From: Dyadobacter crusticola DSM 16708
GTDB taxonomy: Bacteria > Bacteroidota > Bacteroidia > Cytophagales > Spirosomataceae
DNA: 64,000 bases
Assembly: GCF_000701505.1 (NCBI RefSeq)
Contig: NZ_JNJB01000008.1
Coordinates: 62,001-126,000 of the forward strand
Direction of reading: 5' to 3'
Part shown: piece after piece, positions 42,929 through 51,475 of the stretch
Numbering within the stretch: position 1 is the stretch's first letter
How the letters are laid out: the number at the start of each line of letters is the position of its first letter
The notes under the pieces: generated by a model
The model's database searches: none
Told to the model about the DNA's origin: nothing
What the model saw: the letters and a program-made list of their open reading frames with translations, nothing else
Program-made: the position numbers and the translations under genes

Positions 42929-43198
42929 ATGCTTTACTATATCAAGAAAATCGTTTCGATTGAAGATTATACAGTTAAGTGCCTGTTTAATACAGGAGAA
43001 GTACGCACTGTCGATCTAGAAAAGATTATAGAAAAGTATAAGCTGATCAACGATGAACTTGTAAGCCGGCTGGCTGATCCCGACTATTTTAAATCGGTAA
43101 ATTTGGACTCTTACGGAACATTAACCTGGGATAATGGCGTAGATTTTGATCCCGATAATCTCTATAAGATGTCAGAGGCAGAAATAGCCGCATTCTGA
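42929..43198 (+). CDS. DUF2442 protein
   Basis: 89 residues, intact. The fold pattern is MLYYIKKIVSIEDYTVKCLFNTGEVRTVDLEKIIEKY, then ELVSRLADPDYFKSVNLDSYGTLTWDNGVDFDPDNLY, ending in MSEAEIAAF, matching DUF2442. It is commonly encoded directly after a DUF4160 gene in what may be a toxin-antitoxin-like pair, but that function has not been proven. Its partner here is only a 3' fragment. Two bases separate the two frames, so they were one transcript. Interpretation as a surviving antitoxin-like gene is inference. Confidence 0.87.
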   Translation: MLYYIKKIVSIEDYTVKCLFNTGEVRTVDLEKIIEKYKLINDELVSRLADPDYFKSVNLDSYGTLTWDNGVDFDPDNLYKMSEAEIAAF

Positions 43199-43299
43199 TA
43201 ATTTCCGCTAGATATTGCACTTCTTCGAGTATAAAGCCCCATTTTCAAGCCGTAACAATTATTTAATTGTAAAATACTGTTATTCAGTAGAAAATGTAG

Positions 43300-43307
43300 T
43301 ACATTTG
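43300..43307 (+). promoter_or_regulatory. -7 promoter element for typA
   Basis: TACATTTG matches TAnnTTTG exactly, giving a leader of about 95-100 bases before typA. The -33 site is only partly matched (TACTGTT about 43275). Confidence 0.5.
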
Positions 43308-43409
43308 CACCTTATTTTGACACTACTTCAGTCAAAACAAGCATAGCGGGGCCTGGTAAAACATCCAACTATCCAATTCAGGTTTCGTAAACAATTGATC
43401 TATAAAACA

Positions 43410-45224
43410 ATGCAAGCCATTCGTAACATCGCAATTATTGCGCACGTTGACCACGGTAAAACCACATTGGTTGACAAAATCATCCACGCTTCAAAGCTCT
43501 TCAGGGACAATCAGGAGTTCGACGACCTGATTCTTGACAACAATGACCTGGAACGCGAACGTGGAATTACAATTGTTTCTAAGAACGTATCGGTGCGTTA
43601 CAAAGATGTTAAAATCAATGTAATTGATACACCAGGTCACGCAGACTTTGGTGGTGAAGTGGAACGCGTACTTAAAATGGCGGATGGCGTATTGTTGCTG
43701 GTCGATGCATTCGAAGGCCCTATGCCACAAACGCGTTTTGTACTCGGAAAAGCTATCGATCTGGGATTAAAGCCGATCGTAGTTGTCAATAAAGTAGATA
43801 AAGAAAACTGCCGCCCGGAAGAAGTTCAGGAAAATGTATTTGACCTGATGTTCAACCTCGGCGCTACCGAAGACCAGCTTGACTTTGTAACTGTTTACGG
43901 TTCGTCAAAACAAGGCTGGATGGGCCCGGATTGGCAGAAACCAACTGATAACATTACGTACCTGCTGGATACGATCATCGAATCAATTCCTGAGCCGAAG
44001 ATCGACGAAGGTACTTTGCAAATGCAAATCACTTCACTTGACTACAATGCATTCGTGGGACGGATTGCAATTGGTCGTGTGAAACGTGGCACTATCAAAG
44101 AAGGATCGACATTGTCGCTTTGCAAAGCAGATGGTGTGATCAAGAAAGTGAAAGTGAAAGAATTGCAGACGTTTGAAGGCCTGGGAAGAGTGAAAGTGTC
44201 AGAAGTTACGGCAGGTGACATCTGCGCAGTAACTGGTATTGAAGATTTTGAAATCGGTGATACCCTTGCTGACCTTGAAAATCCTGAGCCAATCGCGCGT
44301 ATCGCTGTGGACGAGCCAACTATGAACATGCTCTTCACGATCAACAACTCTCCATTCTTTGGCAAAGAAGGTAAGTTTGTAACATCACGCCACTTGCGTG
44401 ACCGTTTGCTGAAAGAAACTGAGAAAAACCTCGCATTGCGCGTTGAGCCGACAGATACCGAAGATAAATTCCTGGTATTTGGTCGTGGTATCCTTCACTT
44501 GTCTGTATTGATTGAAACAATGCGTCGTGAAGGTTACGAACTGCAATTAGGCCAGCCACAGGTGCTTTTCAAAGAAGATGAAAAGGGCGAGCGTCTTGAA
44601 CCGATTGAGACATTGGTAGTGGACGTACCTGAGACAACTGCCGGTAAAGTAATCGAATTGGCAACCCAGCGTAAAGGCGAGCTTTTGATTATGGAGCCAA
44701 AAGGCGATTTGCAACACCTTGAATTCCTGATTCCTTCAAGAGGTTTGATCGGTCTTCGCTCAAACGTACTGACTGCCACGCAGGGTGAAGCTGTAATGAC
44801 GCACCGTTTCAAAGAATTCGGTACATTCCGCGGACCAATCCCTGGACGTATCAGCGGTTCTATTATTTCTAAAAACACAGGACCAGCTACTGGTTATACA
44901 ATTGATAAATTGCAGGATCGCGGCCGTTTCTTCGTGGAGCCGGGTGATGAAATTTACGGTGGACAGGTTATCGGCGAGCACAACCGCCCGAACGATATCG
45001 TGGTAAACCTTCAGGAAGCGAAAAAACTGACCAACATGCGTGCTTCTGGTACAGATGACGGTTTGAGAATCGCTCCGAAAATCAATTTCTCCCTGGAAGA
45101 GGCAATGGAATACATCCAGAAAGATGAATACCTGGAAGTAACGCCACAGAGCATTCGGATGCGGAAAATCTATTTGGAAGAAAACGATCGCAAGCGTTAT
45201 GCTTCCAAATTAGAGATGGTTTAG
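43410..45224 (+). CDS. typA: Translational GTPase TypA/BipA
   Basis: 604 residues. G domain with [13 protein letters not shown] (P-loop), [21 protein letters not shown] and [13 protein letters not shown], followed by EF-G-like domains II, III and V ([35 protein letters not shown]) and the BipA-specific C-terminal domain ([35 protein letters not shown]). Helps ribosome assembly and translation under stress. ATG 43410 ([17 protein letters not shown]) is the conventional start; a TTG at 43395 would add five residues. The codon usage is clean and more optimised (frequent CGT) than neighbours. A terminator follows. Confidence 0.97.
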   Translation: MQAIRNIAIIAHVDHGKTTLVDKIIHASKLFRDNQEFDDLILDNNDLERERGITIVSKNVSVRYKDVKINVIDTPGHADFGGEVERVLKMADGVLLLVDAFEGPMPQTRFVLGKAIDLGLKPIVVVNKVDKENCRPEEVQENVFDLMFNLGATEDQLDFVTVYGSSKQGWMGPDWQKPTDNITYLLDTIIESIPEPKIDEGTLQMQITSLDYNAFVGRIAIGRVKRGTIKEGSTLSLCKADGVIKKVKVKELQTFEGLGRVKVSEVTAGDICAVTGIEDFEIGDTLADLENPEPIARIAVDEPTMNMLFTINNSPFFGKEGKFVTSRHLRDRLLKETEKNLALRVEPTDTEDKFLVFGRGILHLSVLIETMRREGYELQLGQPQVLFKEDEKGERLEPIETLVVDVPETTAGKVIELATQRKGELLIMEPKGDLQHLEFLIPSRGLIGLRSNVLTATQGEAVMTHRFKEFGTFRGPIPGRISGSIISKNTGPATGYTIDKLQDRGRFFVEPGDEIYGGQVIGEHNRPNDIVVNLQEAKKLTNMRASGTDDGLRIAPKINFSLEEAMEYIQKDEYLEVTPQSIRMRKIYLEENDRKRYASKLEMV

Positions 45225-45248
45225 GTCATTTCTGAATGTAAATAGCAG

Positions 45249-45278
45249 AGAGGGAGCGCGAAAGTGCTCCCTCTTTTG
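45249..45278 (+). terminator. Terminator of typA
   Basis: AGAGGGAGC (45249-45257) and GCTCCCTCT (45266-45274) form a 9-bp stem with an 8-base loop, followed by TTTTG. It separates typA from the convergent TonB receptor. Confidence 0.8.
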
Positions 45279-45290
45279 TTTAACAGGAGC

Positions 45291-47735
45291 TTACAGCCTC
45301 TCTTTCTCCTCGTCTGACGCATTATTGTTGTGCCTCCGCTTTCTTGCAAAAGTCTCTTTGCCAAAACGATAAGTAAATGCAGCTCCAATCCGCCGGGTAT
45401 CGGTTCTGCTGGTTTGAAAATTCTCTGAATTGACCAATGCGACTGAGCGGTTGTGGTAAACCCAGGAATGGAAAATATCCTCAGCGGACAATCTGATACT
45501 TCCTTTTCCATTCCAGATCTTTTTCTGTATCGATGCATTTACACGGTACATTCCGCCTGTCACAGTCTGGGCAGTGAAGTCGCGGCTCGCATAATATCCG
45601 CCCAATTCCGCTGATAGTGTTTTTCCGAGCGTGAAGTAATTATTTACTTCCAGCCGGGCGATGTTGGTTTTAAAATCGATAGTCGAATTGAATGCCGCTC
45701 CTTTCAAGCCAATTCTTGACAACCGCACTGTTGTATTGGTATACCACCATTTTGCAAGCGATGTTGAAACAGTGGTGTTTAGCAACATCATAAATCCACC
45801 TGCCACGTTGCCCGGTTTATTTACAAAAATAGAATCAATAATCTGTGTGATCGGAATGAGCGTATTTTTGAATTTATTGTAGCTCAAACCCATATTCAAC
45901 CATTGTTTACGTTGAAATTTGAGTTCCAGACGGCTCTGGTATTGGGGATTCAGGTCGGGATTACCAGTGCTGTAAGTATATTGATCCCGGAGGAAAAGAA
46001 ATGGGTTGAGAAGCTGATAGTTGGGACGGCTGATCCGTCTCACTGCCATCAAGCCCCATGTATTATCCCCTTTTACATCGGGTTTGAAACTCAGGTACGC
46101 GCTCGGAAACAGCCCCGTATAGCGCTTTGTAAACGAAGAACCTGCCACAGCTTCATTTCCCAGCTGGTTGCCTTGTATATTGGTGTTTTCAACGCGCAGA
46201 CCCAGCTGCAAACCGGTTTTCTTCCAAGATTTCTGCGCATTCAGATAAGCAGCATTGATATTTTCATTGTATTTGAAATGATTGGATTGCGCATTATTGA
46301 GCGTCTCCCGGCCATTTTCGACAACATAATAGTTGAACACATTATTCGTATTAATCAGGCTTGACTTAAACCCCGCCTCTAATTTTCCCTTCTTTGAAAA
46401 CGGATGCACATAATCTGCCTTGGCTGTATAAATGTCAAAGTTTGCCGGAATGCGGTAAATGAAATCCTCCCGGCGGATCATTTCGCTGGAAGGTTCGAAT
46501 GCCAGGTTCCTTAAAAACTGGTTTCCATGATTTGCATAATGGAGGTAATTCGCATCCACCGCCAGCTCGCGGCCTGCGGTATTCAACTTGTGCAAAAGGT
46601 TGAAATTGAAACCAGTATTGTTCCGCATATCGCCCCCGGTTGTTCCGCCAGAGCCGGTTACTGCCAGTTGATTGAATGCATCGTAATTCCTGCTATCGTA
46701 GTCAAAACTGCCGCTTCTTTTGGTTTTATTCAAATTAAGGATTAACCCCAAAGTAGTTTTCGGGGTAGCTGCAAAATCAACTCCAATGTTTGCATTGACG
46801 CCATTGTTTTTATAAACCTGATCATTGATGAGATCCACCCGCGACACCAATGCACCGGATTCATTATAAAACCTCCTGTCAAATACATCTTCACTATAAT
46901 TCCGCTCGAATCCGTAACCCAGGTTTGCGAAAACATTCCACTTCTTATAGTTGTAGTTGAGGTTCAATGCATTATTTGTTCTGGCATACCTACCCTGACT
47001 CAGCCCCACAGAAAAGCTGCCGGTAAAACCACCTACCCTGTTTTTCTTCAAGCGGATGTCAATCACTGCATTTCCGGCAGCATCGTATTTGGCCGGCGGA
47101 TTGTCTATCAGTTCAATTTTATCAAGCAACCCGCCCGGCAGCGATTTCAGGTAAGCGGCCAGATCTGCTCCCGACATGTAAGTACTTCTTCCATCAATCA
47201 AAACCAAAACACCACTTTTTCCATTCAAGCTGATTTCTCCATTGTTATTTACGGAAACACCCGGTGTTTTTTCCAAAACCTCCATGGTATTGCTCGTTGC
47301 GCTGCTGATCATCGACTCCACATTTACGATTGTCCGGTCAATCTCCTGCTCGATAAGCGGCTTTTTGGCATTAATAGTTACCTCTTTTAATGCAATGTCT
47401 TTCGCAGGAAACAAAATAATCGCCGGGAGCACGATAGCGTGATGCGCACTGTCGAGTGTCATCGGCAGACTTACGAACCGCTTTTGACCAAGTGAAGATA
47501 TATCCAGAAAAAATGTCCCACTTTCCAACGCATTGATCTCAAACTTGCCGCCGGGATCAGTTATCCCGCCTTTTACAAAAACAGAATCAGGTATTTTCAA
47601 CACGCGAACGGTAACGCCCGGTAAAACTTCATTTCCAATATCCTTCACCGTACCTGAGATTGAATACGAAGGCATTTGGGCATATAGTCGGCTGGCAAAA
47701 AGTAAAATGGTCAAAAAACTGCTTATCGTTTTCAT
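45291..47735 (-). CDS. TonB-dependent receptor, OMP_b-brl_3 type with carboxypeptidase-regulatory N-domain
   Basis: 814 residues. Signal peptide (MKTISSFLTILLFASRLYAQ), an N-terminal carboxypeptidase-regulatory-like domain (YSISGTVKDIGNEVLPGVTV, GGKFEINALESGTFFLDIS), a plug (MEVLEKTPGVSVNNNGEISL, GVLVLIDGRSTYMSGADLAAYLKSLPGGLLDKIELIDNPPAKYDA) and a long beta-barrel of the OMP_b-brl_3 group, ending KRRHNNNASDEEKERL, an unusually hydrophilic tail. Such receptors carry ligands such as peptides or metals; none can be named. It is divergent from a LytS/LytTR pair, 236 bases from the kinase start, with a 9-bp inverted repeat at its own start. Confidence 0.9.
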   Translation of the reverse strand: MKTISSFLTILLFASRLYAQMPSYSISGTVKDIGNEVLPGVTVRVLKIPDSVFVKGGITDPGGKFEINALESGTFFLDISSLGQKRFVSLPMTLDSAHHAIVLPAIILFPAKDIALKEVTINAKKPLIEQEIDRTIVNVESMISSATSNTMEVLEKTPGVSVNNNGEISLNGKSGVLVLIDGRSTYMSGADLAAYLKSLPGGLLDKIELIDNPPAKYDAAGNAVIDIRLKKNRVGGFTGSFSVGLSQGRYARTNNALNLNYNYKKWNVFANLGYGFERNYSEDVFDRRFYNESGALVSRVDLINDQVYKNNGVNANIGVDFAATPKTTLGLILNLNKTKRSGSFDYDSRNYDAFNQLAVTGSGGTTGGDMRNNTGFNFNLLHKLNTAGRELAVDANYLHYANHGNQFLRNLAFEPSSEMIRREDFIYRIPANFDIYTAKADYVHPFSKKGKLEAGFKSSLINTNNVFNYYVVENGRETLNNAQSNHFKYNENINAAYLNAQKSWKKTGLQLGLRVENTNIQGNQLGNEAVAGSSFTKRYTGLFPSAYLSFKPDVKGDNTWGLMAVRRISRPNYQLLNPFLFLRDQYTYSTGNPDLNPQYQSRLELKFQRKQWLNMGLSYNKFKNTLIPITQIIDSIFVNKPGNVAGGFMMLLNTTVSTSLAKWWYTNTTVRLSRIGLKGAAFNSTIDFKTNIARLEVNNYFTLGKTLSAELGGYYASRDFTAQTVTGGMYRVNASIQKKIWNGKGSIRLSAEDIFHSWVYHNRSVALVNSENFQTSRTDTRRIGAAFTYRFGKETFARKRRHNNNASDEEKERL

Positions 47736-47736
47736 G

Positions 47737-47768
47737 GCTTCATCAATTTGAAAGTGTTCTGATGAAGC
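47737..47768. promoter_or_regulatory. Inverted repeat upstream of the TonB receptor
   Basis: GCTTCATCA (47737-47745) and TGATGAAGC (47760-47768), perfect 9-bp arms with 14 bases between them, end two bases before the receptor start codon. It could be an operator or an RNA hairpin in the leader. Confidence 0.4.
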
Positions 47769-47971
47769 AAATATTCACAGTAGTGCGGGCGACAGAAAAT
47801 AATAGTGTCGTACCTTCCCAAATGGCTGACAGACGCCGCAAACAGCTGGTCGAAATGATTGGAATGTATATATCTGCATTCCGTCAGGAATTGCGGCGCG
47901 TCCGGCAAGAGGATTTGAGATGTCACATTGCAGAATGCACTTTTGTGACCATCATAAAATGAGAAGTCGAA

Positions 47972-49012
47972 ATGGAAACTAAGCCGGATATCTGGACAAA
48001 AACGGGTTTTTCAACGCGGGATAAATACATCTTCCTTTCTGCCTGCGCTGCCGGGCCGATCTGGGTTGCTATGGATTTTTTCGCAAATACAATGGGGATA
48101 AACGGTGACGAAGCTGTGGCGGCTGCGTTAACCGCATTTTTCCTGGGCGGCGTATTTACCGGCAGATACCTTGCCGAGCTGGCGACGGTACGGATTAAGA
48201 AGCCACAAAAATTATTGCTGGTAACGCTTTTAGTTCTTGTACTCAGCAACATTGGACTGATGGCGCAGTTTGAATTTACCGATGACAGCTCACGGGCGTT
48301 CAATGTGCTGCTGGGTTGGATATTATTTATAACGATCAGTATCACGCTGGGAATGGTTGTTAAACTTCTACGCGCTATCGGCTTCAACGAATTACAGGAA
48401 GCCCGGACCCAGGCGGCGCATAGCAAAAGTGAGCTGCATTTACTTCAATCGCAGTTGAGTCCGCATTTTTTGTTTAATACATTAAATAACCTGTACGGGC
48501 TCTCCATTACACAACACGAGAAAATCCCGCCTTTACTGCTCAAACTGGCCGATCTGCTGCGTTACTCCGTTTACGATGCCAGCGAAATATTTGTCCCGCT
48601 TAAAGATGAGATTGCATATATCAACAACTACATTGAATTTGAAAAGATCAGGATTGGTGAGCGATTGCAACTTGTGACCGATATCGAGCAGGTATCGGAT
48701 ACGGAAATGAAGATTGCACCTATGCTGCTGATCGTATTTATCGAAAATGCATTCAAACATTCCAAAAACACTGCTGATGAGCAGATTTACATTGACATAT
48801 CTCTTAAAACCTGGAATGGACTGATCCTTTTTGCGGCTAATAATTCACGCGGACAGGCGCCGCAGGAAGTCAGATTATTTGAAAAAAGCAGTGGTTTTGG
48901 TTTGCCTAATGTAAAAAAGCGGCTTGAACTGCTTTATCCGAATGCACACGAGCTCACAATCAAAGATGAGCCGGATTCGTACAAGGTTATCCTAAGACTT
49001 AATGCACATTAA
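47972..49012 (+). CDS. LytS-type sensor histidine kinase
   Basis: 346 residues. Four hydrophobic segments in the first 130 residues (FLSACAAGPIWVAMDFFANT, AALTAFFLGGVFTGRYLAEL, LLLVTLLVLVLSNIGLMAQF, VLLGWILFITISITLGMVVK), then the His_kinase domain with LLQSQLSPHFLFNTLNNLYG (phospho-His) and an ATPase part (MLLIVFIENAFKHSKN, GFGLPNVKKRLELLYP). No large extracytoplasmic domain; sensing is probably via the membrane segments. The LytTR response regulator follows at once, either overlapping or one base after the stop. Divergent from the TonB receptor, which it may regulate (positional inference). Confidence 0.92.
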   Translation: METKPDIWTKTGFSTRDKYIFLSACAAGPIWVAMDFFANTMGINGDEAVAAALTAFFLGGVFTGRYLAELATVRIKKPQKLLLVTLLVLVLSNIGLMAQFEFTDDSSRAFNVLLGWILFITISITLGMVVKLLRAIGFNELQEARTQAAHSKSELHLLQSQLSPHFLFNTLNNLYGLSITQHEKIPPLLLKLADLLRYSVYDASEIFVPLKDEIAYINNYIEFEKIRIGERLQLVTDIEQVSDTEMKIAPMLLIVFIENAFKHSKNTADEQIYIDISLKTWNGLILFAANNSRGQAPQEVRLFEKSSGFGLPNVKKRLELLYPNAHELTIKDEPDSYKVILRLNAH

Positions 49013-49013
49013 A

Positions 49014-49730
49014 ATGCAGCAAATCAATTGTCTGATTGTCGACGACGAGCCCATTGCGCGTGATATTCTCAAAACATATTGTGCTCATTTTCCATATCTG
49101 CATGTAGCCGGCGCGGTTGGAAACGCGCTGGAAATAAAGCCCATTTTATTTGAACAAAAGATCGATATCCTCTTTCTGGATATCAATATGCCGGTAATGG
49201 ACGGAGTAACCTTTCTGAAAACTTTAAAAAATCCGCCACAGGTAATCTTCACAACTGCTTACCGCGAATATGCATTGGACGCTTTCGAGCTGTCTGCCTG
49301 CGATTATTTACTAAAACCCTTCTCGCTCGAACGCTTTGTCGTGGCGGTTGACAAAGCAATGGAACGCCTGCATTTGAGCAATAACCTCCCTCCGGAACCT
49401 CCCGCTCAAAAGGTTGATGATTTCATTTTCATCAAAACCGAAGGTAAGATCTACAAAATTCTCTTCTCCGACCTCCTCTATGCAGAAGCGAGCGGCAACT
49501 ACACGAAGATCGTGCTCGCAAACGGAACCCTGCTGCCAGCTATGACTTTCTCCAACTTCGAAGAAATGCTACCGAAAGCTTCCTTCATCAGAATTCACCG
49601 GTCCTTCATTGTCAATAAATCAAAAATCAGCCACATTGAAGGCAACCGCATTTTTTTGAACAATGCCGAGCTGCCGATAGGTACAAATTATCGTGAGAAC
49701 TTGCTGCGTGAGCTTGGATTGAACGGGTAA
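49014..49730 (+). CDS. LytTR-family response regulator
   Basis: 238 residues. Receiver domain (CLIVDDEPIARDILKTYC, LFLDINMPVMDG with the phospho-Asp, TTAYREYALDAFELSACDYLLKPFSLERF) and a LytTR DNA-binding domain (FIFIKTEGKIYKILFSDLLYAEASGNYTKIVL, FIRIHRSFIVNKSKISHIEGNRIFL). ATG 49014 follows the kinase TAA by one base; an in-frame ATG at 49002 would overlap the kinase by 11 bases. LytTR proteins bind pairs of short direct repeats upstream of targets. The nearby divergent TonB receptor is the most likely target, but this is untested. Confidence 0.93.
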   Translation: MQQINCLIVDDEPIARDILKTYCAHFPYLHVAGAVGNALEIKPILFEQKIDILFLDINMPVMDGVTFLKTLKNPPQVIFTTAYREYALDAFELSACDYLLKPFSLERFVVAVDKAMERLHLSNNLPPEPPAQKVDDFIFIKTEGKIYKILFSDLLYAEASGNYTKIVLANGTLLPAMTFSNFEEMLPKASFIRIHRSFIVNKSKISHIEGNRIFLNNAELPIGTNYRENLLRELGLNG

Positions 49731-49916
49731 GTGCAAGCATTTTTTTCTGTACAGAATGTCCATTCTGACGTATTCCTAACATTTTAAAATTGTGTGGAAA
49801 GCTGCTATCAAATTTGGACTAACTGCCTCAGGCCAAATAATCATTTTACCTTTTGAAATAGCTTAAAACAATCTACTTCTCGTGTTTTATTATACTATTT
49901 CAAGAAATTTTAGTTT

Positions 49917-49949
49917 TTTGTTTTTATGTGAACAAATCCTGTATGTTTG
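49917..49949 (+). promoter_or_regulatory. Promoter of the glutamate dehydrogenase gene
   Basis: TTTG at 49917-49920 and TATGTTTG at 49942-49949, 21 bases apart, match the Bacteroidota promoter exactly. The start codon lies 53 bases after the -7 element. The preceding 190 bases of the 272-base gap hold only a small 6-bp hairpin (49752-49767) and A/T-rich sequence. Confidence 0.8.
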
Positions 49950-50002
49950 TGTTGTTAAATACACATTATTCATTAACATACTTTATTTCAATTAGTTATA
50001 AA

Positions 50003-51277
50003 ATGTCATACATAGAGCCAGCTCCCATTAAGGACAAAGAAAATCCTTTGGAGTCAATGATGCAGCGTTTTGATAAAGCAGTGGAAATTCTAGGAATATC
50101 CGAAGAAATGTACCACATATTAAAAGTCCCACGCAAGCAGGTAATCGTTGGTTTGCCAGTTACAATGGACTCCGGTGAGATCCGGACTTTTGAAGGTTAC
50201 CGTGTGATCCATTCTACTATTCTGGGACCAAGCAAAGGCGGTATTCGTTTTGATCCGGATGTAAATCTCGACGAAGTGCGCGCGCTGGCTGCGTGGATGA
50301 CTTGGAAATGCGCCGTTGTTGACATTCCTTACGGAGGCGCAAAAGGCGGTGTTGCATGTAACCCGCGCGAAATGTCCGCAGGCGAGATCGAACGTTTGAT
50401 GCGGGCTTACACAACTGCATTACTTGACGTTTTCGGACCGGACCAGGACATTCCGGCTCCTGATATGGGAACTGGTCCGCGGGAAATGGCGTGGCTGATG
50501 GACGAATATTCCAAGTCAAAAGGAATGACAGTCCCGGCAGTGGTAACAGGAAAACCGCTCGTACTTGGCGGCTCACTGGGACGCACCGAGGCGACCGGCC
50601 GCGGCGTAATGGTATCTGCGCTTGCCGGAATGGAGAAATTGCGCATTAATCCTTACCGCGCCACCGCAGCTGTGCAGGGATTTGGAAATGTAGGTTCGCA
50701 CGCGGCCGCACTACTGCGCGACCGTGGCGTGGCCATTCATGCGGTCAGCGATATTTCCGGCGCCTATTATAACGACAAAGGAATTGATATCGCCGCTGCA
50801 ATGGCTTACCGCGACAGCAACAAAGGCTCGCTGGAAGGTTTTGCCGGAGCCGAGCTGATTCCGGGCGATGAACTGCTTACCCTGCCAGTGGATGTGCTGG
50901 TACCTGCCGCCAAAGAAGACGTAATCACACGCAAGAACGTTTCTGGCATTCAGGCCAAAATGATCGTGGAAGGCGCTAATGGACCCACTTCTTCCAAAGC
51001 TGATGATATTATCAATGAAAAAGGGATTATGGTGGTACCGGATATCCTTGCCAATGCAGGCGGCGTGACTGTCTCCTATTTCGAATGGGTTCAAAATCGC
51101 ATTGGTTACAAATGGACGCTCGAAAGAATCAACCGCCGCACAGACCGGATCATGAAAGATTCGTTTGACAAAGTCTACGAAATTTCCCAAAAACACAAAG
51201 TATCCCTCCGCATCGCCGCATACATTGTAGCGATCGACAAGGTTTCAAGTACTTATAAGTTCAGAGGGGGATTCTAA
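50003..51277 (+). CDS. Glu/Leu/Phe/Val dehydrogenase family, glutamate dehydrogenase
   Basis: 424 residues. VPRKQVIVGLPVTMDSGEIRTFEGYRV, GPSKGGIRFDPDVNLDEVRALAAWMTWKCAVVDIPYGGAKGGVACNP (catalytic Lys), APDMGTGPREMAWLMDEYSK, and the Rossmann motif AAVQGFGNVGSHAAALL are all present, as are the glutamate-specific context and C-terminal NRIGYKWTLERINRRTDRIM. It converts glutamate to 2-oxoglutarate and ammonia with NAD(P)+. The length fits the small hexameric class. ATG 50003 is used; an in-frame start at 49928 lies inside the promoter and is rejected. The gene ends with repeat-rich sequence. Confidence 0.93.
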   Translation: MSYIEPAPIKDKENPLESMMQRFDKAVEILGISEEMYHILKVPRKQVIVGLPVTMDSGEIRTFEGYRVIHSTILGPSKGGIRFDPDVNLDEVRALAAWMTWKCAVVDIPYGGAKGGVACNPREMSAGEIERLMRAYTTALLDVFGPDQDIPAPDMGTGPREMAWLMDEYSKSKGMTVPAVVTGKPLVLGGSLGRTEATGRGVMVSALAGMEKLRINPYRATAAVQGFGNVGSHAAALLRDRGVAIHAVSDISGAYYNDKGIDIAAAMAYRDSNKGSLEGFAGAELIPGDELLTLPVDVLVPAAKEDVITRKNVSGIQAKMIVEGANGPTSSKADDIINEKGIMVVPDILANAGGVTVSYFEWVQNRIGYKWTLERINRRTDRIMKDSFDKVYEISQKHKVSLRIAAYIVAIDKVSSTYKFRGGF

Positions 51278-51292
51278 AGGGGGGTTTAGGGG
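51273..51292 (+). repeat. TAAAGGGG/TTTAGGGG palindromic repeat
   Basis: TCTAAAGGGGGGTTTAGGGG overlaps the end of the dehydrogenase gene and resembles the copies at 17735 and 17811 in reverse orientation. Confidence 0.5.
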
Positions 51293-51309
51293 ATAAAAGT
51301 TGTTCGAGA

Positions 51310-51372
51310 TTGTTCGGTGTTGTTGGCAATTGTTTGTCTACAATACCAACAATTTCGAACAACACCAAACAA
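51310..51372. repeat. Long imperfect TTGTT-rich inverted repeat
   Basis: Arms 51310-51336 and 51346-51372 (27 bases each) match at 23 positions in inverted orientation, with a 9-base spacer. Each arm is a chain of TTGTTCG/TTGTTGG-like units. It could form a large hairpin between the dehydrogenase and the kinase gene; no T-run follows. Confidence 0.6.
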
Positions 51373-51475
51373 CCTTCCGAACATTACCCCAACATTAACA
51401 AACCTTCCCGCAGGGCCGAAATACCTGCTTCTTAAAGCTGGAAATGTTAACTTTAAGGCAACAAAGCAGCTCAGT

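Noticed and set aside
47660..47962. A 100-residue plus-strand frame in the TonB receptor/kinase gap
   Set aside because: It runs antisense through the receptor's signal peptide and has no family-like pattern or ribosome-binding site. Treated as chance.
49752..49767. CAGAAT-GTCC-ATTCTG hairpin after the LytTR gene as a terminator
   Set aside because: The stem is only six bases and no T-run follows on the plus strand (a T-run precedes it). It may be a small regulatory hairpin at best.
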